A model generated the notes under the pieces. The model had not been told where the DNA came from and made no database searches. It saw only the letters and a program-made list of their open reading frames with translations. This document shows positions 42,749-50,002 of a stretch of 50,002 nt of DNA, piece after piece. The DNA is from an uncultured Erysipelotrichaceae bacterium. GTDB taxonomy: Bacteria > Bacillota_I > Bacilli_A > RF39 > UBA660. The stretch's first letter is position 1. Every line of letters starts with the position of its first letter. A program made the translations under genes and the position numbers. Location of the stretch: NCBI GenBank assembly GCA_902783435.1, contig CACZQV010000039.1, positions 1-50,002 on the forward strand. Reading direction: 5' to 3'.

Positions 42749-45700
42749 CTATTCATCTGCCATTAATTTAATTAATTCAGCTTTACCTTTATTTATTATA
42801 TATCCAAATCCTGGTTGTACTTCTACACGTAATAATCTAGAGTTTGTAGTTACTTTTAAAGTAAATTGATTAGCTATTCCATTTCCTAACCAGATACCTT
42901 CAGCTAAATCTACACTATCTTTATACCATGATTCAAAATTAAGTGTTTTAATTGAATCAATAGTATCTACTATAAACATCTTAATATTACCATTCTTTTT
43001 ACAATTATTTATTAACTCTATAAATCCATCTTTATCCATTACTTTATTTAACATAGTACCTAAATTAATTATGAAACATATTGTAGTTTTCTCTGGATCA
43101 TTTTTAAGACATGCATCATTTAATTTATCGATAGATCTATCACAAGAGCCAGTACTATATGTTATTCTTTCATTTTTTATTTCATTAAGAATACTATTAG
43201 TATCAAATACAATACATTCAGTATTATTTATAGTTAGAAGATTATTCATTAATCCTGTTAAGAATTGTGGTTCAGATGAAATATCTTCTCCTGTAATATT
43301 ATACATAAATTTATTATTTAAATTAATAGTATTAATATTTAATGCTTCTTTAGATACACCTACTGGTATAGTAGATATATTACCTAAATAATCATTTACA
43401 AATTCTCTATTAACAATTTCTGGTAATATAGGTATTCTTTGTGCTTTATAAGTACATATTTCATTTAATTTTTTAGATATAATCTTAATATAATCTGCCA
43501 TTTTTTCTTCAGTATATGTATAAGCTGTTTGGAATTCATATATACTATCTAATGAAATTAATCCACGGCCATATACTTTAGATGGTTCTTTCTTTCTTAC
43601 TCCTGGAATTACAGATACATAATCCATTGGGTCATTAAATTGTAATACTAGGTTTTGTTTAAAGTTTTGTCTTAATTTATAACGTATTGTATTAGGACCA
43701 TTAGTTGTGATTATAAAACATACACCATATTTTAAACAATCTCTAGTTAATTGATTAATTGTTTCTTCATAATCTGGATATGTTTCAAAGAAAGCTTCTA
43801 CATTGTTTATTACTATAGTAATAAGTGGTATTTGTTTGCCTCCATGATTTATATAAAAATCATAAGATCCATTATAATCTACAAGTATTTTTCTTCTTTC
43901 TTCAATAATACTATTTATTAGTTTAAATAAATTAGCTATTTTTTCTGCATCTGTAGATAACATTACTTCTCCTACATGTGGAGCTTCTTTAAACATAGTT
44001 AATGTTTCAGCACCAAAATCTAATATGTAGAAATTTACTTCTCTTGAATCATGAGTTGTGATAGATGAATAAATAATACTTGATAACATTAATTCTTTAC
44101 CAGAACCTGCAGAACCAAAAATTACTGTATTACCTTCCTTAGATAATGGTAATGTAAGAATATTTTGAACTTGATTATCTGGATCATCATATTCACCAAT
44201 TACTGGTTCAATAACGTTTTTACGTGTTTTATAATTATATTTTTCTTTTAATTTATCAATATATATTTGATCTGGTATTCTATCTAACCATAATTTATCT
44301 ACTTTGATATTTTCTTCATTTGATTCATTAATAATATATTTAATTATATTAGTTATTTCTTCACCTTGAGATGGTACTTGTACATCATTTTGTTTAGTAT
44401 CTAGTGATTTAATAGTATTACCAACATTATCAATGATACTTATTGATTGGTCTGTCTTTTTCTTTCTTTTTTCTGTTGGATAATATTGAGCTCCAGCCCA
44501 TGCAGCTTGTCCCATTGCGAATAATTCATTATAACCTACTTGAAGATAGAATCTACCAGTAGTTTTTAATTCTGCAGCATCAGGACATTTAATCATATCC
44601 ATAGAGTCACTCTTATCTTGAACTCTTAAACATATTCTGAATTTAGAGTTTGACCAAATTTGATCATTAACTACACCACTTGGTTTTTGAGTCGCTAGAA
44701 TTAAGTGAACTCCTAATGAACGACCTATACGTGCTGTTGAAATTAATTGTTCCATAAATTCTGGTCTTTGATCTTTTAATTCAGCAAATTCATCTGAAAT
44801 AATAAATAAATGAGATATTGGTTTATCTACTAAACCTCTACGATATAAATTTTGGTATTTATAAATATCAATAGTACTTTCATTTAATTTATCTCTAGCT
44901 TCATTGAACATTCTTTGTCTTTTACGAAGTTCTGATTGAATAGAAGCAAGTGATCTATTCATCTCAACTGTATCTAAGTTTGTAATAGTTCCAGCTAAGT
45001 GTGGTAACTTTATACCTGTTTCTTTATTTTCAAAAGCTCCAGTTAAACCTCCACCTTTATAATCTATAAGAACGAATGATACTTCATATGGATGATAATT
45101 TATTGCCATAGAAAGTATATAAGTAATTATAAATTCTGATTTACCAGAACCAGTCATACCAGCTATTAAACCATGTGGTCCATGAGCTTTTTCATGTAAA
45201 TCTAATTTAAATAATTCTCTTGATTTATCTACTCCTACAGGAACTTGTAGGGATTTAGTAGGATCATTACTTTTCCATCTATTTAAAATATTTAATTGTT
45301 CTACCATACCAACATTATACATTTCTAAGAATGATATACTACTTGGTAGAGATCTACTTTCTTTAGCTATATCTATTGGAATATTTGCCATTATCTTACA
45401 AGCTTCTTGCATATTAAGAGTTGGATCATAGTCTGCTTCAAATTCTTTTTGTTTATTTGATACTAATTCATTTTCAAATACTCCTGATTTTTTATCTCCT
45501 ATACTTATGAATGTTTTACATTCATTTGGTATATTTACAAGTCTTGGACTTATTACTATTAAACTAAATCCAAAGTTTATAGGCATTTCACATACATCTT
45601 TTACTAATTCAATATCTCTTACTTGTTTATAATCATCAGTTATAATTAAATAATATGGTTTATATTTATGGTAATCAGAATCATTTAATTCCATTTTTCC

Positions 45701-47311
45701 ATTATTATCTTTATATTTTCTAGCTTGTATTTCTTTTTCTAATTCAAGTGATATTTCTTTAGCTTCATCTAAATTTGTAGCAAAATATCTTATAGATTTA
45801 TCGTTACTCCAGTTATGTGGAGATATTTTTAGATAATTCCATTTACTTTCATTTGTTTCGTTTGTAAGGATTACTATTTTTAAATCTTCATAACTATGGA
45901 AAGTCATCATTTGAAGTAATAAACCATCTAGGAATCCTTTTTTATTTATACCAGTACCAATTATTGCGACTATATTTTTTTGAATGAAATTTAATGATAC
46001 TGGAACATTTTCTAACATTCTTGATGATGCACCTACTTTATATACTTCTTGTAGTAATTGATCATCATTTACTGAGAAATGTTCTTCTGGTATAGATACT
46101 CTTCCTTTAAGTTCAGTTGAACCTATACCTAATCTTAAATCTAAAAAGTCTTCTTGATCTAATTCTCTTTCCCATAAATTTCTTTTCTTTTGATATACTA
46201 TTTCTTTTATTTGTTGTAGTGGTAAATAGTTATCAATCATTATTTGTCTTTGTATTTTCATTGATGTTTGAATTTCTTCTTTTTTAGTTTCTAAATACTC
46301 TAAATATTTTTTAGTTCTTTCAGCATCTTCTTTTTTCTTTTTCTTGCTTTGATATCTTCTTTGTAATAATGGCCATAATAACATGGTTGACATCATTGCA
46401 CCTGATATTATTAATGGAGGTAATGCTGCGGATAAATCCATAGTTCCATTTATTAATCCATTTAGGGCATTATATCCAGTCATCATAGACATCATTGCCA
46501 TAGTAAGCATTGGTCCTATTGTATATATTAATGGTGTTTTATCTTCTTCTTTAATTGCAGGTGGTGGATCTATTGCGATGTTATTTTCTTCTATTCCTGT
46601 TTTAAATCTAGGAGCTCTGTAGAAGTAATCATCTTCTTTATAGAATTCAATACCTTCTTCATCTGGATTATCTAATTCAGTTTGTTTTTGTATTATTGTG
46701 CCTACTTTTTCAAATACATTCTCATTTATTTTTAAATAGTTTGGTACATTATTTATTACTAATGTTTCTTTCATTACTACTATTTTTAATCCCATAATGA
46801 AAATAATATCACCATACTCTAATGGTTGTGATGTTACTGCATTATTATTTACATAAGTACCATATTTACTATTTAAGTCTTGAATTACCCATTGATTATT
46901 GTTATATATAAGTCTTGCTTGTTGTCTAGATACTAATGGATAAGTATAGTTAATTTCTGATCTGTTATCAGTTCCGATTAAAATTTCTTTTTTATCTAAT
47001 AATTTAAGTTTTATAGTTTCTTTATCAGGGCATGGAGAACAATATAAGATTACATATTCATTGTCTGTATTTATCTTTAAAAAATACAAACTATAATCTC
47101 TAAGTATAGCTGATTCTACTTCTTTATCACCAGACATTATTTTAGTTTCAAAGTCACTTTTTATCTTCCATTCACCGTTATATTCTTCTACGTTTATTAA
47201 GTTTCTAGTGTTACCAAAATAATCTACATCAGTAATCCAATAATTACCAGTTACTTCAGTTGGTAGGGAGAAGTTGTAAATTTTTTTCTTCTTGATCAAT
47301 CTAACTATCAC
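42749..47311 (-). CDS. essC: Type VII secretion ATPase EssC (FHA-FtsK/SpoIIIE)
   Basis: This 1520-aa protein is the motor of the Firmicutes type VII (Ess/Yuk) secretion system; S. aureus EssC is about 1480 aa. N-terminal FHA domains include SRQQARLIYNNNQWVIQDLN and SKYGTYVNN (about 130-160). Two membrane segments lie at about 268-320. ATPase domain 1 has Walker A AGMTGSGKSEF (about 717) and LFIISDEFAEL. Domain 2 has FGSAGSGKELM (about 1067). Domain 3 is degenerate (TGEDISSEPQF). It pulls WXG100 substrates across the membrane. The GTG start 47311 follows GGGGTGAT. Minus-strand TATAAT is about 40 nt upstream. EssA, EssB and EsaA are not in the window. Confidence 0.95.
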   Translation of the reverse strand: MIVRLIKKKKIYNFSLPTEVTGNYWITDVDYFGNTRNLINVEEYNGEWKIKSDFETKIMSGDKEVESAILRDYSLYFLKINTDNEYVILYCSPCPDKETIKLKLLDKKEILIGTDNRSEINYTYPLVSRQQARLIYNNNQWVIQDLNSKYGTYVNNNAVTSQPLEYGDIIFIMGLKIVVMKETLVINNVPNYLKINENVFEKVGTIIQKQTELDNPDEEGIEFYKEDDYFYRAPRFKTGIEENNIAIDPPPAIKEEDKTPLIYTIGPMLTMAMMSMMTGYNALNGLINGTMDLSAALPPLIISGAMMSTMLLWPLLQRRYQSKKKKKEDAERTKKYLEYLETKKEEIQTSMKIQRQIMIDNYLPLQQIKEIVYQKKRNLWERELDQEDFLDLRLGIGSTELKGRVSIPEEHFSVNDDQLLQEVYKVGASSRMLENVPVSLNFIQKNIVAIIGTGINKKGFLDGLLLQMMTFHSYEDLKIVILTNETNESKWNYLKISPHNWSNDKSIRYFATNLDEAKEISLELEKEIQARKYKDNNGKMELNDSDYHKYKPYYLIITDDYKQVRDIELVKDVCEMPINFGFSLIVISPRLVNIPNECKTFISIGDKKSGVFENELVSNKQKEFEADYDPTLNMQEACKIMANIPIDIAKESRSLPSSISFLEMYNVGMVEQLNILNRWKSNDPTKSLQVPVGVDKSRELFKLDLHEKAHGPHGLIAGMTGSGKSEFIITYILSMAINYHPYEVSFVLIDYKGGGLTGAFENKETGIKLPHLAGTITNLDTVEMNRSLASIQSELRKRQRMFNEARDKLNESTIDIYKYQNLYRRGLVDKPISHLFIISDEFAELKDQRPEFMEQLISTARIGRSLGVHLILATQKPSGVVNDQIWSNSKFRICLRVQDKSDSMDMIKCPDAAELKTTGRFYLQVGYNELFAMGQAAWAGAQYYPTEKRKKKTDQSISIIDNVGNTIKSLDTKQNDVQVPSQGEEITNIIKYIINESNEENIKVDKLWLDRIPDQIYIDKLKEKYNYKTRKNVIEPVIGEYDDPDNQVQNILTLPLSKEGNTVIFGSAGSGKELMLSSIIYSSITTHDSREVNFYILDFGAETLTMFKEAPHVGEVMLSTDAEKIANLFKLINSIIEERRKILVDYNGSYDFYINHGGKQIPLITIVINNVEAFFETYPDYEETINQLTRDCLKYGVCFIITTNGPNTIRYKLRQNFKQNLVLQFNDPMDYVSVIPGVRKKEPSKVYGRGLISLDSIYEFQTAYTYTEEKMADYIKIISKKLNEICTYKAQRIPILPEIVNREFVNDYLGNISTIPVGVSKEALNINTINLNNKFMYNITGEDISSEPQFLTGLMNNLLTINNTECIVFDTNSILNEIKNERITYSTGSCDRSIDKLNDACLKNDPEKTTICFIINLGTMLNKVMDKDGFIELINNCKKNGNIKMFIVDTIDSIKTLNFESWYKDSVDLAEGIWLGNGIANQFTLKVTTNSRLLRVEVQPGFGYIINKGKAELIKLMADE

Positions 47312-47432
47312 TAGATATCACCCCATATTATTCTCATTCTATACTTAATTATATCTTTTTTTATAATTTTTTACAATATATTTTAGATATAACTCTTTAT
47401 TTTTTTTTGCATAAATTATAATGGTGAATAAT

Positions 47433-48221
47433 ATGAAAAACTTATTTTTAAATCTAAATCCAATATATCAATCTTTAATAGCTGGATTGTTTACTTTTTC
47501 TATTACTATGATTGGTTCCTCTTTAGTTTTTTTATTTAAAAGAATTAATAAATTTATAATGAATTTAATGCTTTCTTTGTCTGCAGGTATTATGATATCT
47601 TCATCTTTATTTTCGTTATTAATTCCTGCAATAGATATATCTAATGAATTAAATATGACTACCTGGTTAATTATTTTTATAGGTTTTATGTGTGGAGGTA
47701 TTATTCTTTTTATTGGTGATAAATTACTTAATTATTTAGAATCATGTGGAAAAAAATCTATTTCTAAGTTAAAAAGATCAATCATGTTATTTTCTTCTAT
47801 TACTCTTCATAATATACCTGAAGGATTAGTTATAGGAGTGGCATATGGTTCTTGTATATATGGTTCTAATTTAATGGGTGCTTTAGTTTTAACCATTGGT
47901 ATTGGATTACAAAATTTTCCTGAGGGTAGTGCAATTTCTCTTCCATTAAGAAGTGATGGTTTAAGTAGATTTAAAGCTTTCTTAGCCGGTAGTTTAAGTG
48001 CTTTAGTAGAACCTTTATTTGCGGTTGTTGGTACTTTATTAGTGCTTAAAATTAAAACTATATTACCTTTTATTTTATCTTTTACAGCAGGGGCAATGAT
48101 ATTTGTATCAATATCAGAATTATTACCTGATGTTTTAAAAGACAAAAGAAAAGACCTAATGGTCTTATTTGTAATGATTGGTTTTTCTATTATGATGATA
48201 CTTGAATTAGTACTTAGCTAA
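47433..48221 (+). CDS. ZIP family metal transporter
   Basis: This 262-aa integral membrane protein with about eight hydrophobic segments has the ZIP signatures LHNIPEGLVIGVAYG (helix IV metal site, His-Asn-x-x-Glu) and LQNFPEGSAISLPLR (helix V). It imports zinc or another divalent cation, like ZupT. The ATG at 47433 is used: GGTGA lies 5 nt upstream, while the ATG at 47421 lies in the TATAAT promoter. Divergent from essC, so the two share the 120-nt promoter region. Confidence 0.85.
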   Translation: MKNLFLNLNPIYQSLIAGLFTFSITMIGSSLVFLFKRINKFIMNLMLSLSAGIMISSSLFSLLIPAIDISNELNMTTWLIIFIGFMCGGIILFIGDKLLNYLESCGKKSISKLKRSIMLFSSITLHNIPEGLVIGVAYGSCIYGSNLMGALVLTIGIGLQNFPEGSAISLPLRSDGLSRFKAFLAGSLSALVEPLFAVVGTLLVLKIKTILPFILSFTAGAMIFVSISELLPDVLKDKRKDLMVLFVMIGFSIMMILELVLS

Positions 48222-49698
48222 TTTTTACTTTTACTTTTTGTTTTTCCTGTGTATTAGCATAATTACTAAATATCGTATAGGCTATTTTATGTAGAAAATC
48301 TGCGGGAATAGTTATATGATTATCAATTATATATTGGTCTGGTTTATCTCTACTTTGACTATTATCAAATAATTCCCAATTATTATTTATTTCATCAAAA
48401 TACCATCTACCATGAGTAAAAGCATTTCTAATAGTATCAATTTCATATATTTTATTTTCATTAACAGCTATTTGTCCATTTGGTGAGAAGTTTTCAAATA
48501 CATATCTATAATAACTTACTAAAGATTCTTCTACTAAATAATCAGTATCTTGAATCGTTTTTATAAACATATTTAATTCTTCTTTATCATCTATATGAAA
48601 ATTTTTAAAAAATGAATATACTATGCTTTCTTTTTGTAATTCTTTTATTAATTCTTCCTGTGTTTCTTCTATAGATTTTGTTCCTCTATTATAAACAGTA
48701 AATAGAAATGAAATTATAAAGTTATTAATCTTTTCTCTTCCCATTGGAATAACTTTTAAAGCTTCATATTCAAATAAATTATTAAAATATGTATTAGTAA
48801 GTTCTGCTATTTGTGCACTACTCCAAAATTTTCTTACCATAGCTAGATTTATTCCTCTATTTGATAGATCTTTATGTATTTCATCTGCCATAGAATTGAA
48901 TATGCAGTCTTTTTGTGCTTGAGATAATTCTATTTTTTCTTCTTTTTTTGCATATCTTCTTTTTATTTCTTCGAATTCATCTTTATTATTTTCTTTATCA
49001 TTATAAATTTCCATTAGTCTTTTTTTGGTAGAGTAATTCATTTGATTAAATAATATATATTCATAATAGGAAGTATCAATTATTTGTTTTAACATATTAA
49101 TAATACTTCTGCCATTTACTTTTCGCCATATATTTTTATCAACATCTACACCTGTGATAGTGAAATTCTTAGCAAAATGATTACAAAAATCTATTATTCT
49201 TATTAAATCATTATTATCAAATTCTATTTCAAATGGGATAGGATCACCTATATTTGGTCCTTTAGTTGCGACTGTATTTTCTAGTTTAATATGTATCTTT
49301 AAGTTTGTTTTATCGATAAGAAATTCATATAAATTATTCTTGTCATGAGCTAAAGCATTTCTTGTATAAAATATAATTTCTTTGTCTGTAAAATTTTCTA
49401 AACATTTTCTATTTATTTCTGATGTTTTATTGATAAAATTTCCTCTTTCAATTTCATTTACACCATTTAATCCTTTATTAACAATATCTCTTATATAAAA
49501 TAGCATATTTGATGTAGTTATATAATTTTTTATTAAAAGCATTACATTAAAGTCGGATAAAGGTAGTGGCGTTTCTTTTTTATTAACTATTTCTTCATAT
49601 GCTTCATATATTGTTTTGTTTTTATTAGCACTTGAATAAAGTGCTTCTGCGTATACTCTCAAATATTCACAAATTTGAACAGAATCTATTTTTATCAC
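48214..49698 (-). CDS. Protein with two HEPN-type R-x4-H motifs (494 aa)
   Basis: I know no close family. Two segments carry the HEPN RNase motif: FYTRNALAHDKNN (Arg113-His118) and TIRNAFTHGRWYF (Arg424-His429), each after a helix, with the Arg-Asn pair usual in active HEPN nucleases. This suggests an ancient tandem HEPN protein, possibly an RNase in defence or stress. Other annotation by eye fails. The start is GTG 49698 after AGGTGATACC; TATAAT is upstream. It overlaps the 3' end of the ZIP gene by 8 nt, in the opposite direction. Confidence 0.6.
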   Translation of the reverse strand: MIKIDSVQICEYLRVYAEALYSSANKNKTIYEAYEEIVNKKETPLPLSDFNVMLLIKNYITTSNMLFYIRDIVNKGLNGVNEIERGNFINKTSEINRKCLENFTDKEIIFYTRNALAHDKNNLYEFLIDKTNLKIHIKLENTVATKGPNIGDPIPFEIEFDNNDLIRIIDFCNHFAKNFTITGVDVDKNIWRKVNGRSIINMLKQIIDTSYYEYILFNQMNYSTKKRLMEIYNDKENNKDEFEEIKRRYAKKEEKIELSQAQKDCIFNSMADEIHKDLSNRGINLAMVRKFWSSAQIAELTNTYFNNLFEYEALKVIPMGREKINNFIISFLFTVYNRGTKSIEETQEELIKELQKESIVYSFFKNFHIDDKEELNMFIKTIQDTDYLVEESLVSYYRYVFENFSPNGQIAVNENKIYEIDTIRNAFTHGRWYFDEINNNWELFDNSQSRDKPDQYIIDNHITIPADFLHKIAYTIFSNYANTQEKQKVKVKIS

Positions 49699-49734
49699 GG
49701 TATCACCTGCTTAGCCATATATTATAGCACAAAA

Positions 49735-49759
49735 AAAAGAGAGAATATATCTCTCTTTG
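49735..49759 (-). terminator. Intrinsic terminator of rpsI
   Basis: AGAGAGA (49738-49744) and TCTCTCT (49750-49756), then an eight-base T-run on the minus strand. Confidence 0.85.
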
Positions 49760-49776
49760 AAACTTTTTGAAATAAA

Positions 49777-50002
49777 TTAACGTTTTGAGAATTGTGGAGC
49801 ACGACGTGCTTTCTTTAATCCTGGTTTCTTACGTTCTTTCTTACGAGGATCTCTAGTAATAAATCCTGCAACTTTAAGAGTTTTTCTAAAACTATTTTCT
49901 GAATCAGCTGGAGTTGTTTTATCATAATCTAATAAAGCTCTAGTGATTCCTAAACGGATAGCTCCTGTTTGTCCTTGGAAACCTCCACCTTTAACTTTAG
50001 CA
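49777..50002 (-). CDS. rpsI: Ribosomal protein S9, C-terminal part
   Basis: The 3' 75 codons of rpsI; the gene continues beyond the right edge. The visible part has [20 protein letters not shown], then [20 protein letters not shown] and ends FSKR, the invariant S9 C-terminus whose last Arg reaches the ribosomal P site. The rplM gene probably lies just outside. It ends in a strong terminator. Confidence 0.97.
   Translation of the reverse strand, partial: AKVKGGGFQGQTGAIRLGITRALLDYDKTTPADSENSFRKTLKVAGFITRDPRKKERKKPGLKKARRAPQFSKR

Noticed and set aside
1..50002. tRNA genes, CRISPR array, T-box or known riboswitch
   Set aside because: I looked in the long intergenic regions and saw no cloverleaf, regular spacer repeats or T-box core; small or divergent elements could be missed by eye.
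1..50002. Alternative code with TGA as Trp (Mollicutes-like)
   Set aside because: Trp is encoded by TGG, and TGA ends clear genes such as the HprK-like (19891) and HsdS-like (6466) ones.

Overview
The window is about 50 kb of very AT-rich DNA from a bacterium that uses the standard code: TGG encodes Trp, and several genes end in TGA. The gene set points to a small-genome, low-GC Firmicute (Bacilli/Erysipelotrichia or 'Mollicutes RF39'-like gut lineage). It includes a compact type VII secretion locus of the Firmicutes kind (FHA-FtsK EssC, YukD, WXG100-like proteins), a DnaB helicase, LysM amidase, HtrA, a lipoprotein with lipobox and ribosomal protein S9. Many genes carry a GGTGAT-type ribosome binding site. 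Many intrinsic terminators overlap the stop codon. The genus is inference.

Layout. 1-2898: the start of an unknown gene and a large unknown membrane protein. 3200-7478: a soluble FtsH-like AAA protease joined directly to dnaB, then two overlapping genes that look like degenerate type I restriction-modification S and M subunits. 7494-14779: a defence-like island, all on the minus strand, with a GIY-YIG/DUF2075 helicase, a DUF262-HNH nuclease with an EcoRI-family methyltransferase, and a helicase IV-like SF1 helicase. Around the nuclease/methyltransferase pair are about 1 kb of structured non-coding DNA, a shared promoter palindrome and a pair of direct repeats.

15175-25112: an unusual metabolic cluster. 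A lone CofE-type gamma-glutamyl ligase (plus strand) converges on a tightly packed ten-gene minus-strand operon: PHP phosphoesterase, radical SAM enzyme, GT2 glycosyltransferase, archaeal-type methionine adenosyltransferase, HPr-kinase-like ATPase, shikimate dehydrogenase, metallo-beta-lactamase hydrolase, adenosine deaminase-like enzyme, adenylate-kinase-like P-loop protein and an APH/choline-kinase-like enzyme. Just upstream lie a consensus sigma-A promoter, a 35-codon Tyr/Ile-rich small ORF and an intrinsic terminator, which together look like an attenuator leader (or a type I toxin-like gene). A near-identical 31/32-nt repeat flanks the cluster. I think this is the best candidate for an undescribed pathway; its product cannot be read from the sequence.

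25409-42035: mostly ordinary cell-envelope and unknown genes: CmpB-like membrane protein, polysaccharide deacetylase, zinc-ribbon membrane protein, lipoprotein, HExxH protein, aquaporin, membrane-anchored nucleotidyltransferase, PflX-like radical SAM protein, thioredoxin-like protein, LysM amidase, HtrA overlapping an Abi_2 HEPN protein, phospholipase C-like protein and a SpoIID-like protein. 42043-47311: the type VII secretion locus. 47433-50002: a ZIP metal transporter, a protein with two HEPN-type motifs and the 3' part of rpsI.

No tRNA, CRISPR array, insertion sequence or recombinase gene was recognised.
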